Below, piece by piece: positions 13,796 through 24,572 of a DNA stretch of 64,000 nt. Where the stretch lies: positions 6,322-70,321 of the forward strand of contig NMRA01000242.1 of assembly GCA_002633005.1 (NCBI GenBank), in the 5' to 3' direction. The notes under the pieces are model-generated. The model was not told the origin of the DNA and made no database searches. It saw only the letters and a list, made by a program, of their open reading frames with translations. The position numbers and the translations under genes were made by a program. Origin of the DNA: Phoronis australis. Its lineage: Eukaryota; Phoronida; Phoronidae. The stretch's first letter is position 1. Each line of letters starts with the position of its first letter.

Positions 13796-14271
13796 TATTT
13801 TAAGAGAAACAGCCGTTCAAAATTCCAATCACTGTTAAGGCTGAGCCATATAAGAGTATTATGCAGAATGATCATAGCGTGCTAATTAAGAATGTGTACT
13901 TATACAAGTGGTTCAACGAAAACCGAAATTATTATATTGCGCAATGTTTTTTATTTTGCTAATAGCGAATCAATCCGGAACGTACAAGTGAATGCAACGC
14001 ACAAATTCAATCAAGCCGCTGCGCATATTGCCGAAATTCAAATTTTGAATAAGTAGTGTAATTGGTTTTTGATTTCACGAATCTGTTGTACGAAAATCAA
14101 TGCCATTTCGCCCTATTTAGGAAAGTATGGTTTTGACTGCAACTAAAACGCATTTGGCGCTGTGGGGTCAAATTACGAGGAATGCGTTGACGATTTGCGT
14201 AACAAGTGCTAATTTTATGAAGATAAAGACACGAACAAGTGAACAGCTCTCCTGGGAATGAGTGGTGGCCC

Positions 14272-15021
14272 TTAAAAGGGCCGTTTGTGTTCTAGCTGCC
14301 TAATTGTTCGCCAAATGAAGGCCGTGAACAACTTGCACTTAAGTGACCTGTAGAGGCGGTAATGCCCCTGGTCATTGAGGTGTACCTGGTCTCGGTTCAT
14401 AAGCTTCCTGTTGCCGTTGAAGCGCCGGTGGATCCAGAATTTCACGGTGGGATCGGTTTCCAGAGACTGTCCGAGGAGGTGGTTCAGGTCATCGGCCTTG
14501 TCGTTGTACCCGTCCAAGTGATACCTGTATAGTACAGACGACACGATGACAACCCGCACACCGTAGTCCTCTTTCAGACGGGAAACCAACCGAACAAGAC
14601 GCCTGCGAACGTGGGGCGGTTCGTCCGTGGACAAATCATTCCCACCGACATGCAGAATGACGACGTCTGGCCGAAAACTGGATACCATATGGAGTTGCTT
14701 GTAAATTGACCTGGTGGTCATTCCGCCAACACCATGAAGCTTGACAACAGGATCCAACGCAGTCAAATCGAAGTTGAAGTTCGTCGACGGCTCTCGCAAC
14801 ATATAGTCGCGGAGTCGACGTACGTGGCTGCTCCCGAGGATCAGAATTCGCTTCGACATAGTCATCTGTTCGATCCACCGCTCACTCTCACATTTTATTG
14901 TACTGCGGCAGAAACAGTCCACAGAATTGCCAATCAGAATTGCCAGACACCGAGTGTCAGAAACTGACCAATGAGAATAAATGTTTTGGATAAATTTGAT
15001 ATTCAGGTTTGTTGTTGACAT
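14272..15021 (-). CDS. SGNH/GDSL-hydrolase-like ORF of a repeated element, copy 2 (intact)
   Basis: An open frame of 249 codons. The likely functional start is Met53 or Met55 (MTMSKRILILGSSHVRRL), giving about 195 residues. SGNH blocks are visible: GSS with putative nucleophile Ser65, GGND at 126-129 and DxxH (DQVH) at 211-214. This is the arrangement of the esterase superfamily. Near-identical copies lie at 11486-11912 and 15487-15948, and a hairpin satellite array lies on its 3' side, so this is element-borne DNA rather than a host gene. SGNH esterase domains occur in ORF1 of CR1-like retrotransposons. No reverse transcriptase is visible here. Confidence 0.78.
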   Translation of the reverse strand: MSTTNLNIKFIQNIYSHWSVSDTRCLAILIGNSVDCFCRSTIKCESERWIEQMTMSKRILILGSSHVRRLRDYMLREPSTNFNFDLTALDPVVKLHGVGGMTTRSIYKQLHMVSSFRPDVVILHVGGNDLSTDEPPHVRRRLVRLVSRLKEDYGVRVVIVSSVLYRYHLDGYNDKADDLNHLLGQSLETDPTVKFWIHRRFNGNRKLMNRDQVHLNDQGHYRLYRSLKCKLFTAFIWRTIRQLEHKRPF

Positions 15022-15486
15022 TCCTTTGAGGAGTAGGCCCTAACTGCCAAACTAAGAGAGTAGCGGTCCTCTATAATCACAGTTAATACCTCGGTCATTG
15101 TGTGCTGTAAACCTACCTCTTGCTGTGTAGTTAATAAAAGAGTGGACTTAAGGAGCCGGTAACAATGCTTTGATGTTGGTCAAAGTTTTACCTGTTAACT
15201 TGTTTGCTGTGTAATCTGCCTAAATCATATAGACAACTCTTTGCGCGGAAAATCAGTCCTTAACTGACATTCAACAAGGGCAAATTACTGACGCCGTACG
15301 CGACGGTATTTTTGAATACAAATTAACAACGAAAATCCTCATACAATTCCCTGCTCGCTTGGCATTATGAACGACACAAACGTCTTTTACCCCCTGTAGG
15401 TGCCTAAATAAGTTTTGGATAAATGAGGCATACTACAATTTGTATTCCTATAAATAACGTATATATAGTATAATCAGCGTTCAGTN

Positions 15487-15948
15487 GTGGATCCAGAATT
15501 TCACGGTGGGATCGGTTTCCAGAGACTGTCCGAGGAGGTGGTTCAGGTCATCGGCCTTGTCGTTGTACCCGTCCAAGTGATACCTGTATACATGTAGTAC
15601 AGACGACACGATGACAACCCGCACACCGTAGTCCTCTTTCAGACGGGAAACCAACCGAACAAGACGCCTGCGAACGTGGGGCGGTTCGTCCGTGGACAAA
15701 TCATTCCCACCGACATGCAGAATGACGACGTTTGGCCGAAAACTGGATACCATATGGAGTTGCTTGTAAATTGAGCTGGTGGTCATTCCGCCAACACCAT
15801 GAAGCTTGACAACAGGGTCCAACGCAGTCAAATCGAAGTTGAAGTTCGTCGACGGCTCTCGCAACATATAGTCGCGGAGTCGACGTAGTGGCTGCTCCCG
15901 AGGATCAGAATTCGCTTCGACATAGTTCGATCCACCGCTCACTCTCAC
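15487..15948 (-). pseudogene. SGNH-hydrolase ORF, copy 3, frameshifted and truncated
   Basis: Repeats copy 2 but carries a small deletion just after the block-I region (the reading becomes PREQPLRRLRD), a further short deletion near the start codon, and a 5-6 bp insertion near 15590 that adds HV. An N at 15486 marks an assembly join that cuts off the C-terminus, so the DQVH block is absent. Confidence 0.7.
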
Positions 15949-16018
15949 ATGTTATTGTACTGCGGCAGAAACAGTCCACAGCCGGAATTGCCAGACACCG
16001 AGTGTCAGAAACTGACCA

Positions 16019-16525
16019 ATGAGAATAAATGTTTTGGATAAATTTGATATTCAGGTTTGTTGTTGACATTCCTTTGAGGAGTAGGCCATAACTGCCAAAC
16101 TAAGAGAGTAGCGGTCCTCTATAATCACAGTTAATCCCTCGGTCATTGTGTGCTGTAAACCTACCTCTTGCTGTGTAGTTAATAAAAGAGCGGACTTAAG
16201 GAGCCGGTAACAATGCTTTGATGTTGGTCAAAGTTTTACCTGTTTACTTGCTGTGTAATCTGCCTAAATCATATAGACAACTCTTTGCGCGGAAAATCAG
16301 TCCTTAACTAACATTCAACAAGGGCAAATTACTGACGCCGTACGCGACGGTATTTTTGAATACAAATTAACAACGAAAATTCTCATACAATTCCCTGCTC
16401 GCTTGGCATTATGAACGACACAAACGTCTTTTATGATCCCCTGTAGATGCCTAAATAAGTTTTGGATAAATGAGGCATACTACAATTTGTATTCCTATAA
16501 ATAACGTATATATAGTATAATCAAG
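16019..16525. repeat. 5' flank of SGNH element copy 3
   Basis: Near-identical to about 14965-15480, ending in the same AT-rich block (GTATTCCTATAAATAACG, TATATAGTATAATCA). The similarity stops at about 16522, so this is probably one element boundary. Confidence 0.65.
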
Positions 16526-17435
16526 CTTGCAAACGGGGATAAAATAATCGACAGCGCGCCTTAATTTTAATAAAATCAAATCATGGACAACTTTATCGAA
16601 TTTGCTGAAGAAATGTGGCGAATAAATTTTGACAGAAATTATTTTGCTAGACCCGGGACCGGAGCGTATCGGACCGCGTGCCGATTGAGACCAGACACTG
16701 GCGAACGGTAAGTGCATGCGGTTGCGAGCTGTTTTGTCGAAGTAAAATGCTCAAATCATAAATGCCGCATATATTCAAAGATAGTTTCAGACACTTGCAT
16801 GAAATTACGGGCTGGTTAGTCCTGTGTCACACTGCAGCGGCAGACGTTAGCTACATGTAGCCTCACTGCCAGCTACCACTGAGGACTATCGTCAAAATAC
16901 CGCTTGTTAGTACATGTAGGCCTGTACAGCTTTGCGTCAAGGCTACCCTTAGGACTAACTGGTCGCTGGCCACAGCGCTCGCTCAAACGAGGTTTATTTA
17001 GAACTTGGGTACTTCTCGCGAACTGTGCAAAGTTGTTGGCTTTCAATAGAGATTTGCTCAGACTTTGTATGAGCGCACCAAGCCTAAAAGAATGGGGGGG
17101 CTGGAATTTTTGGGAATGTCTACCTTTTACTATAAGATTCACTGGGTATGTTCAGAGCTATGAATTGCAGACGCTAAATTTTGGTACTTCCTGTATTCTA
17201 GAGGAATATTGTCTTGTTTTTTACTTTTTTCGGAATTCGTGCTTCTCTGACTGAGGCAGACCTTTTTCCATTTCTCCAAATAGTAGGCTCGTTCGAGCAC
17301 ATAAGTATGACAAGTCCAATACAAAATGTTATCATTTTTATTCATTAACCCAAAATGATTCAAACTTTTAACATAATAAGTAAATTAAAATATACAATAC
17401 TTTACAACATTTAGCATTACAAACACTATTCAACA

Positions 17436-17685
17436 CATGCACGCACCCAGCCTTCAATATGGGGGCTCGAATTCCCGGCGATGTGGGGCTTTTGCTAAAA
17501 AAGAGTCGGCGGACTAAAAAAAAAACGGGAGCACCACTGTGAATTGCCCGTTTGCGCTTCTTTAGTGGACTTTTGTCCCATTTTCTCCGGCTTTTGTCTC
17601 TCGGGGGCGGACCTTTTTTCCCACTTCGCCAAATGGGGGGGCTCGTTTGAGTCCCCCGAGCTCCCCCCCCCCGGGTGCGCGCATG
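17436..17685. mobile_element. short TIR element (CATGCGCGCACC family), copy 1
   Basis: Ends CATGCACGCACCC and GGGTGCGCGCATG, flanked by the 5-bp direct repeat CAACA on both sides. The interior holds a G/C-rich GAGCCCCC block, GGACTTTTGTCCCA, and an A- or T-run. 250 bp, non-coding. Confidence 0.8.
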
Positions 17686-19229
17686 CAACAGCAAAAGTTT
17701 CCATGTTATGAAAGTGGACTTACATGTAACTATTACAATGGTGACTGAATACAGAATTTGACAGGCATTTTTTTAATGTTTATTACGAAATCTTCAGAAT
17801 ACAATGAATATACATAACCCAGAAAGCGCCAAGAGGCATTAGATCTGGGTAAAAAATACAAAGAAGTCTATATACAATGATTATATACGAATACATAAAT
17901 AAAAAAACTGATGTTAAGAATACAATGATATATGACAACGAATGAAAATAATTCATTTTCATACAGATGTATAAAATTCTATCCACTCACACAAAGAAAT
18001 TTAATGTTATAAAGAAATTCTGATACTATTTGACAGGCATGATTAAAAAAATATGAAGTTGCAAGGAACAAGAATTGGAGGCTTGAAGCTTCACAATCCA
18101 ACATAGCTTATTTCTCAAATTAAGATTATTCATATTGTTGACTTGATAACCTGAATTAAGAAGCAATAAGTTACAAAACATGACTTGAAAGCAATTGAGA
18201 CTTAAAATTTAGAAAAACGTGAATCATTTTGTGACACCGAATCAAGCCTTGAACAGCAGTTGACAGTCAAACAAAAAAACATTTTGAAATTACTTCAACT
18301 ATTTTTTTAGCTTAGTGTAGGATCACCTGAAATTCACAGTAAAATAATTCGAATATATCTAATATTTTTGCACAAAAACACGAAAATTTAACAAAGTTCC
18401 TTTTTTTGTAGCAACGCTTGTCAAAATATATCAACGTTAAATCTTCACAAATTACGCAGTAGCCGATTGAACATGCCTTTCAGTTCAGCAAAATTCGCCA
18501 TGTTGTCGGTGCCGCCAGAAATGAGACGAAGTCCAACGGGAATTGTCAGCACATTTATCACTTATTGAGTAACAACTGCGAGCCTGAAGTTTGGTGAACA
18601 CTGTTGAATCGTGCAAAATAGTAAGTAAAGACATGTCTAACTAAATTTCACCGTAATTTGTTGGCGAAAACAATTTACACAAAGTTTTAAACTCGTATCC
18701 TATCTCACAATTCAACAGCAGGTTACATACTCATTTATTAATGTCAACTGTATGCCGCACAAAACTTGAACCATCTTAGCCAAGTACGCTGCAGCCTATG
18801 AAAATACCGAAAATTAACCCGAGTTTCAACTTCTTTGCAAACATGGAACAGGGATATCAAAGGGATATGAAGGTTGTTTTTATACTTCAATGTTACATTT
18901 TTGTAAGCAGACAAATGTTCTTTTTTAATCTGCCTTAATTCCTACTATTCCAAAAGTATTTCCAACCTTACGCCTTTCAAATGAACATTTATGACAAAAA
19001 CGTAATTCTTCAACCGGTTTTGTAAAGTCCTTCACCACCTCTACATAATGTGAACCAATCCTACTCCTAATGTAACAAAAAGGCACCGTGCGTAACGGAT
19101 ACTAAGTATGGTCCTTCTGAAATATTGGATCGGTTCTGCTAACGCAACCTCGCACGTAACCTTTTATGAATTTACTGTAGTTGGTTACAGACAGGTCCAC
19201 CTTTATAAAACTGGCAACGCAGACAAACT
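17686..19229. other. intergenic, AT-rich
   Basis: No gene. On the minus strand 18560-18445 a frame reads IPVGLRLISGGTDNMANFAE, then LKGMFNRLLRNL and a stop. It could be a terminal exon or repeat scrap, but it has no visible partner. Confidence 0.5.
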
Positions 19230-19384
19230 CATGCGCGCACCCAGGGGAAAAGTCCGAGAGAAAGAGACGAAAGTCTATCACAGTGCCCCGTTTTCTATTT
19301 TAGTTCTCACGCTTTTTTGTTAGCAAAAGGTCCACTTTGCCAGAGATTCGAGCGCCCCGAAATTAGAGGCTGGGTGCGCGCATA
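19230..19384. mobile_element. short TIR element (CATGCGCGCACC family), copy 2, internally deleted
   Basis: Starts CATGCGCGCACCCAGG and ends GGGTGCGCGCATA. Imperfect flanking repeat AAAC. About 155 bp, with the internal section partly missing compared with copies 1 and 3. Confidence 0.65.
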
Positions 19385-19663
19385 AAACGTCTACCCAAGT
19401 TGCACCCAATGCAGCTCCTAGTTTAAACGCGGGCTTCTTTTTTAAAGTTTGGTCAGGTATAAATAAAGCCACAAACATGGAAGTTCACTGAAACACGTCT
19501 ACCTTACAAATGTGACAATCCCTAGCCTCGGTAAAGTTGAGAACCCGACAAAAATACTGATGATGAAATACCGGTGATGATAATCATCCACTTTGTTAAT
19601 TTAGTTCACCTACACAATTGGAAATAGCCGCTAAAATGAAACTCATTCGAGTAAGCACCACGT

Positions 19664-19913
19664 CATGCGCGCACCGGGGGGGGGCTCGAATGAGCCCCCC
19701 AATTGGCGAAGTGGGCAAAAACGTCCGCCCCTGGGAGACAAAATGTCCTAGGAACTGGGACAAAAGTCCAATAAATAAGCGCAAACGCGCAATTCACAGT
19801 GGTGCTCCCGCTTTTTTTTTGTTTTTTTTTTTAGTCGGCCCTTTCTTTTGTTAGCAAAAGGTCCATAACGTTAGGAATTCGAGCCCCCATTTTGAAGGCC
19901 AGGTGCGTACATG
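19664..19913. mobile_element. short TIR element (CATGCGCGCACC family), copy 3
   Basis: Ends CATGCGCGCACCGG and CAGGTGCGTACATG, with perfect 5-bp flanking repeats CACGT. 250 bp. Inverted orientation relative to copy 1, judged from the T/A run and the G-rich block. Confidence 0.8.
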
Positions 19914-20754
19914 CACGTGAGTCCCTCTGACAGCCCCAATATGGTAGAACTCAAGAAGCTCAAGTCGTGGTCAAATCAGGATGAGCATAAATATGGAAAA
20001 TTACTGTATCAACAGATTATACAAATAAAAATAAGATACATATAGATTATTACATGGCGAAGTCGTTATCCCCCGTTATCTAGAGCCCGAGTGGATTTTG
20101 GAGAATTATCGCCCGAGGGGCCTATTTATACTACATACTAAACGAGAAACATTGCAATGAATCGATTTACCTTTTCTGACTCTCCACGGCTTTGTAACTA
20201 TTTTCTATGCCAGAGGCCCGCAGAGACCGTAGCGTCTTTGAGGCCCGGGGTCGGAGGTCGTGACCTTTTAAGAAAAGCCCGGTTATTTTTGTCAAATATT
20301 GCTTTTACTCAAAACCAATTAAAAACTTAAATATCATACAAATAAATTGAATTTATAAATTAAGGTTTACCAACTATTATAGCTTAAAACACGTTTTTTT
20401 CACGCTAAGCTTCGACCGGGAAATTATCGTCTGCTAAACTAAAGTAGGTTACCACTGGTAACTGAATATAATTCTCAAGTCAAAGATCCTGACGACACGA
20501 TACCCGCATTCAAACTAGAGATCGGTGATTTACAAGTACAAAGACATGAGAGAAAAATTTCTCGGAATTAAGATATCATTTTTATGGAAATTATGTGTCT
20601 TATTTTTCGTAGCGTATAAGTACAGTACAATGCGGTTTGTTGAACGTGCGATTATTGCGCGTGTTCATTTAAGTATTCTATTTTCACTCTTGACATGTGA
20701 AATTAGTCCAAGTCGCATCATAAAGTCATCGTTAGCTGTCATCTTCACAGCAGG

Positions 20755-21172
20755 AACATAATGTATATGCCAATTTTCACAATCATCCTTAGAGCGGTTT
20801 GGTTGATAGAGGAGCAAACGCCAAAAACAGACTCGACAACAGTAAAAATGCCCATTAGAGGAGGATGGAGTCATCTCACTAATAGATGCCTGTCTGCCAA
20901 ATTTTATGAAAATCCGTTGAGGACCTTTGAAGATAGGCCTCCGGAGGTGAACATAAAAATCTAAAATTGCCACTAGGGTGCATACCGGCAGTCGGATCCG
21001 TTCGCAAGTTCGCTCACGCTCATCCCATCTATGAAAGCGACACACAATTTCATGAACAATACATCAAAGGATTTGGAGATACTTAGAGAAACGGACGTCG
21101 GACGCCGGACGGACGCCAGACGGACGGACAGCGATGACGCTCACATACAAATATGTGGGCGCATAAATATGT
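20755..21172 (+). repeat. dispersed repeat family, 3' partial copy
   Basis: Contains GCCAATTTTCACAATCATCC, GCGGTTTGGTTGATAGAGGA, AATTTTATGAAAATCCGTTG, a GACGCCGGACGGACG run and CATACAAATATGTGGGCGCA. Lacks the 5' modules. Confidence 0.7.
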
Positions 21173-23534
21173 TGTTGAAATTTGTTCGGAACACATTTTC
21201 GGTGATGACAGTTCGAAACTTACTTCCCCATTTTCCATGGCAAGAAACGACCTGGGAACTATCGAATACAAAAAAACTATCGACGCATGCGCGGTGCAAC
21301 TTCAGCCGCACGTTATCGAAGTTTCCATTATTAGAATTCTAACAAAGGTTACAGAAAACGAACCCTGTCATGGCAAGATATTGTTAGGGTGACTTTACAG
21401 AAAAACTCTTAATTTGAACAGCGTTTTAGCAAACTAATCGAAGCGAAATGCAACTCTCATGAACCAGGATGTAAGGCTGTCGGATTTATGCATCCCCATT
21501 GACAGTTTTTCACGAATTTGCATTAAGCTGTTCCTAAAATTTAGGCATGGGTGACATTCTAATACCATAACGAGGTTTGACTCCCTCTCCCGTCCAATCA
21601 TCTCCAGCTGTCTGTGCCTAGAGGTGTCTGGTTGCCCTCCATAGGTTACCTACATGTACTTAGTTAATCGAGCGTTACGAACTACGTAGGCTGTACATCG
21701 GGACTTTCACGGCCGTAGTCTGTGTGCAAAGAGTAATTATTTCCTCTAAAATATGAAATGGGCTGTCATGAGTTAACCGTGAACGATAAGGGTAACACTG
21801 TATTATGCCACGTTGCATTTTAACATAATATTTAACCGTTTTGGGTTTAATAAAGAAACTTTTAAGAGAAATTTCTCGAACCCTGAAGTAAAAGACAGGT
21901 TTGAAAATGAAATGGCGTGTTTATTTAAAAAAAAAAAAACGTATCCCTGTATTCAAACAGAACAAAGCACATTTAATCTTCAAGTGATAAAAGACGCTTT
22001 TCAGTTGTAAAAATAACTGGACACATAACTTCAGCTAACAAATGTGTGAAAATTGTACTAAAAAATCCAGTAAAGGCCTACATTATAAATGGCCAACAGC
22101 AATACATGATTAACCATCACTATCCCAAACCAGGTTTCCAGTGACACGATAACACACTAAACATTGTGGAAAAACTTACAAAGCAAATTTTGAACTAATA
22201 ACAGCACACATACGAACAATCACTATTTCAAACTTCACTGAACACATCATCAACTAATTAATTAATTTTTTCATATGTTCGACTCTCTGCTCCATAACCT
22301 GTAACTCGAACCAACAGTCTGAAAACCGATGAACCATTGGTCGCGGTTGATGAAATAAGATTACAAAGAACTTTAGTTAAACTTTTGCTGTGACAGTCCC
22401 AAACAATACAAATTGTCCTTTTAAAAATCAATCATAATCAAGGTTCAACTTAAAGGAAAAAAATAACTCATGTTGATCAGGCTTTTTGAAGTTTTGACTA
22501 ACGACAGGATAGGAAAGGTGGACCAAAATGCGAAGAACGGAAGAGAAAGACGAGGTTGTGAACTAAACGTCATTGTTTGATGTATTAGCACTCTATTAAA
22601 ACATGCAGTGAATATCAAGTATTGAAATGGACATAGTTGGCATTATCACAACAACTGTGTAGTTTTTCGGGCGAGTGTACACAATCAGTAATGCAATCTC
22701 AGATATAACAAATGAAATAAAATAATGGTTCGTCCTCCCTATCGCAACCCCGTCCTTCCCATTTCTCGTCCGACATTCGCATTCTGGGCCCGTCCTTCAC
22801 ATTTCTCATCCATCCGTCAAGGTCGGCAGTCCAAGCTTCAAGCAATAGCCAGTTTATAAAATAGTGACCATGAACTACACATTAAAATAAGTTGGGTTGC
22901 TAGATGCCCGTACGACATGGACGGATATTCAAAGTGGTGCTATTTGCGGGATTCATCAACGTTGTGCATTGGGATATGACTTGCGCAAAACAGATGGTGA
23001 CATGTTTGTGAATGAAAAAAATAGGACTCATCTTGGTCAACTCTGCTTCTCTTATCCACTGCACATTGAGATTCAATAAGCACACAGTCACTTTCCTAGC
23101 TATAAACAACTTGTATTTGCACGGTTTGCTGTTGACAGATGGTCTATAAATACATACAACTGCAAATGGTAAATGATGACAAACAGATTACAGGATCTCC
23201 ACAATTTATCTCAGGATAAATTAGCATCAATTAATTAATCCACATAGGGTATACGAAATCAATTTTGTACAATGCATGATATTGACTAAACTTGAAAGAG
23301 GTCATCAATCACTATGGCTACTTCTCTTCATAATTGGTGGAATTTGCAGGTAACTGTTACGCAAAGAAATGCTTGCTTTGTTTATGTTACAAGTGTACTC
23401 GACTCCTAACGCCAAGGGTTTCGCTTTTCAAAATTGTGTCTACTACCAATTTTAGTATTTAAATCATTGACTGCAAACATATTTAGTCTGGTCAGCTCAC
23501 CACCTGTTGCCCACATCATGTGACGTAACGACTA
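21173..23534. other. intergenic, nothing firm
   Basis: AT-rich. Short frames only, no domain or splice structure recognised. A CGTCC-rich stretch at 22730-22830 is low complexity. Confidence 0.55.
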
Positions 23535-23625
23535 TAAGCCTGAAAAGAACCCTTCTCCAACTCAAACTCGGGACCTAGTTCTGCTAACTTTTCGGACCCT
23601 CTTATCCACTGAGCCACCAAGATTA
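23535..23625 (-). mobile_element. tRNA-derived SINE head
   Basis: On the minus strand TGGTGGCTCAGTGG (A box, near 23606-23616), then GGTCCCGAGTTTGAGTTGG (B-box-like, near 23556-23573). These are the two pol III promoter boxes in the right order and spacing. A functional tRNA cloverleaf is not seen. Confidence 0.55.
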
Positions 23626-24297
23626 CCCTCGAATACAGAACGCCTGAGTGTATATGAATGGGTAAATCTTAAAGAGGTGTGGAAACTTAGACGATCAGCG
23701 ATTTTAGTTTGTTCGGCCGGTGGTAGTTGAAGGTCCTGGATTCGTGTTACAGTGGGGACAGGGATCTTCTCACACTAATAGTCCTTCTCGATGGTTCCCT
23801 GCGTGTCCGCTAGGGGCCGGGGTAGAGGACACGCAGGTATCATTCAGCAGTAACCTCGGCAGTAATAGGCCAGCTTTGCAACAAAGAAAGAAAGTAGCGG
23901 ACTGTGAACGATTTTAGCCATAACACATCTTTGTGAACCAAGTTTTCTCTCTACTGCAAATATGTTTCAGCAGTAGGGTAATGTTTAATAGCCATGTGGA
24001 CGATTTACATGTAGGATGTGTTATTCATACTAGTTGAATACAGGGCAGCAACGTAAACAAACGTCAGCGCCAGTAGAAAAATGCACACTGAAAAGGCACA
24101 ACCACAACTTTACAACAGACCACAAACTACATCCACATTTACACTTCATCAGTCGTGCCAGTTTGTTTAGTAAAGCCCTCCCTGTTAACAATTCGACCAG
24201 CCAATTAGAAACGCCAGTGTAAAAAAATTCCAGGGGGAAAGTTAAATGATACCTGCTGTTTTCTACAACATAGGAACACCAGGGAACCAGAGAGACT

Positions 24298-24303
24298 TTT
24301 ATT
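24298..24303 (-). promoter_or_regulatory. candidate polyadenylation signal of the IL-1-like gene
   Basis: On the minus strand this reads AATAAA, 127 nt past the stop codon. It is the nearest canonical hexamer noticed after the stop. Confidence 0.5.
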
Positions 24304-24429
24304 AGGTCCAGTGATGTGGCCAATAGGTGGCGGGCTGACTAGACTTAAAAGTTTGTGATCCATACCGACTACACACCATTTTAGGATTTGACATAGGCAC
24401 TTCAGATAAGAATTAACTGACAGAAGAGT

Positions 24430-24572
24430 TTATATGCTAGTTTCTCTCACAGGAGTCACCTCTTGCACATCAAACTGGATTTCAGGAATTTTCTCAAGCT
24501 CTTCACTTGTTTTGTTCTGTCCAACTTCTTTCATGAACACTTTTCCATTCTGGTCACATGCCATGAAGTAAC
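24430..24572 (-). CDS. IL-1-like gene, terminal exon 8 (residues 276-321, stop)
   Basis: The acceptor is TTCTCAG. Encodes YFMACDQNGKVFMKEVG, an acidic loop, then IQFDVQEV and a short tail ending in TAA at 24432-24430. The strand, loop, strand ending matches the last two beta-strands of IL-1/IL-18-family trefoils. Confidence 0.82.

Noticed and set aside
16904-17254. 116-codon plus frame
   Set aside because: An overlapping antisense frame has similar length. No domain, no splice partners, and it lies in repeat-rich intergenic DNA.
18445-18560. Minus-strand frame ending NMANFAELKGMFNRLLRNL as a terminal exon
   Set aside because: The composition is coding-like, but a stop lies directly upstream, the acceptor is poor and no partner exon was found. 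Left as a note only.
23535-23625. Functional tRNA gene
   Set aside because: A- and B-box motifs are present, but no cloverleaf stems or anticodon loop can be formed. More consistent with a SINE head.
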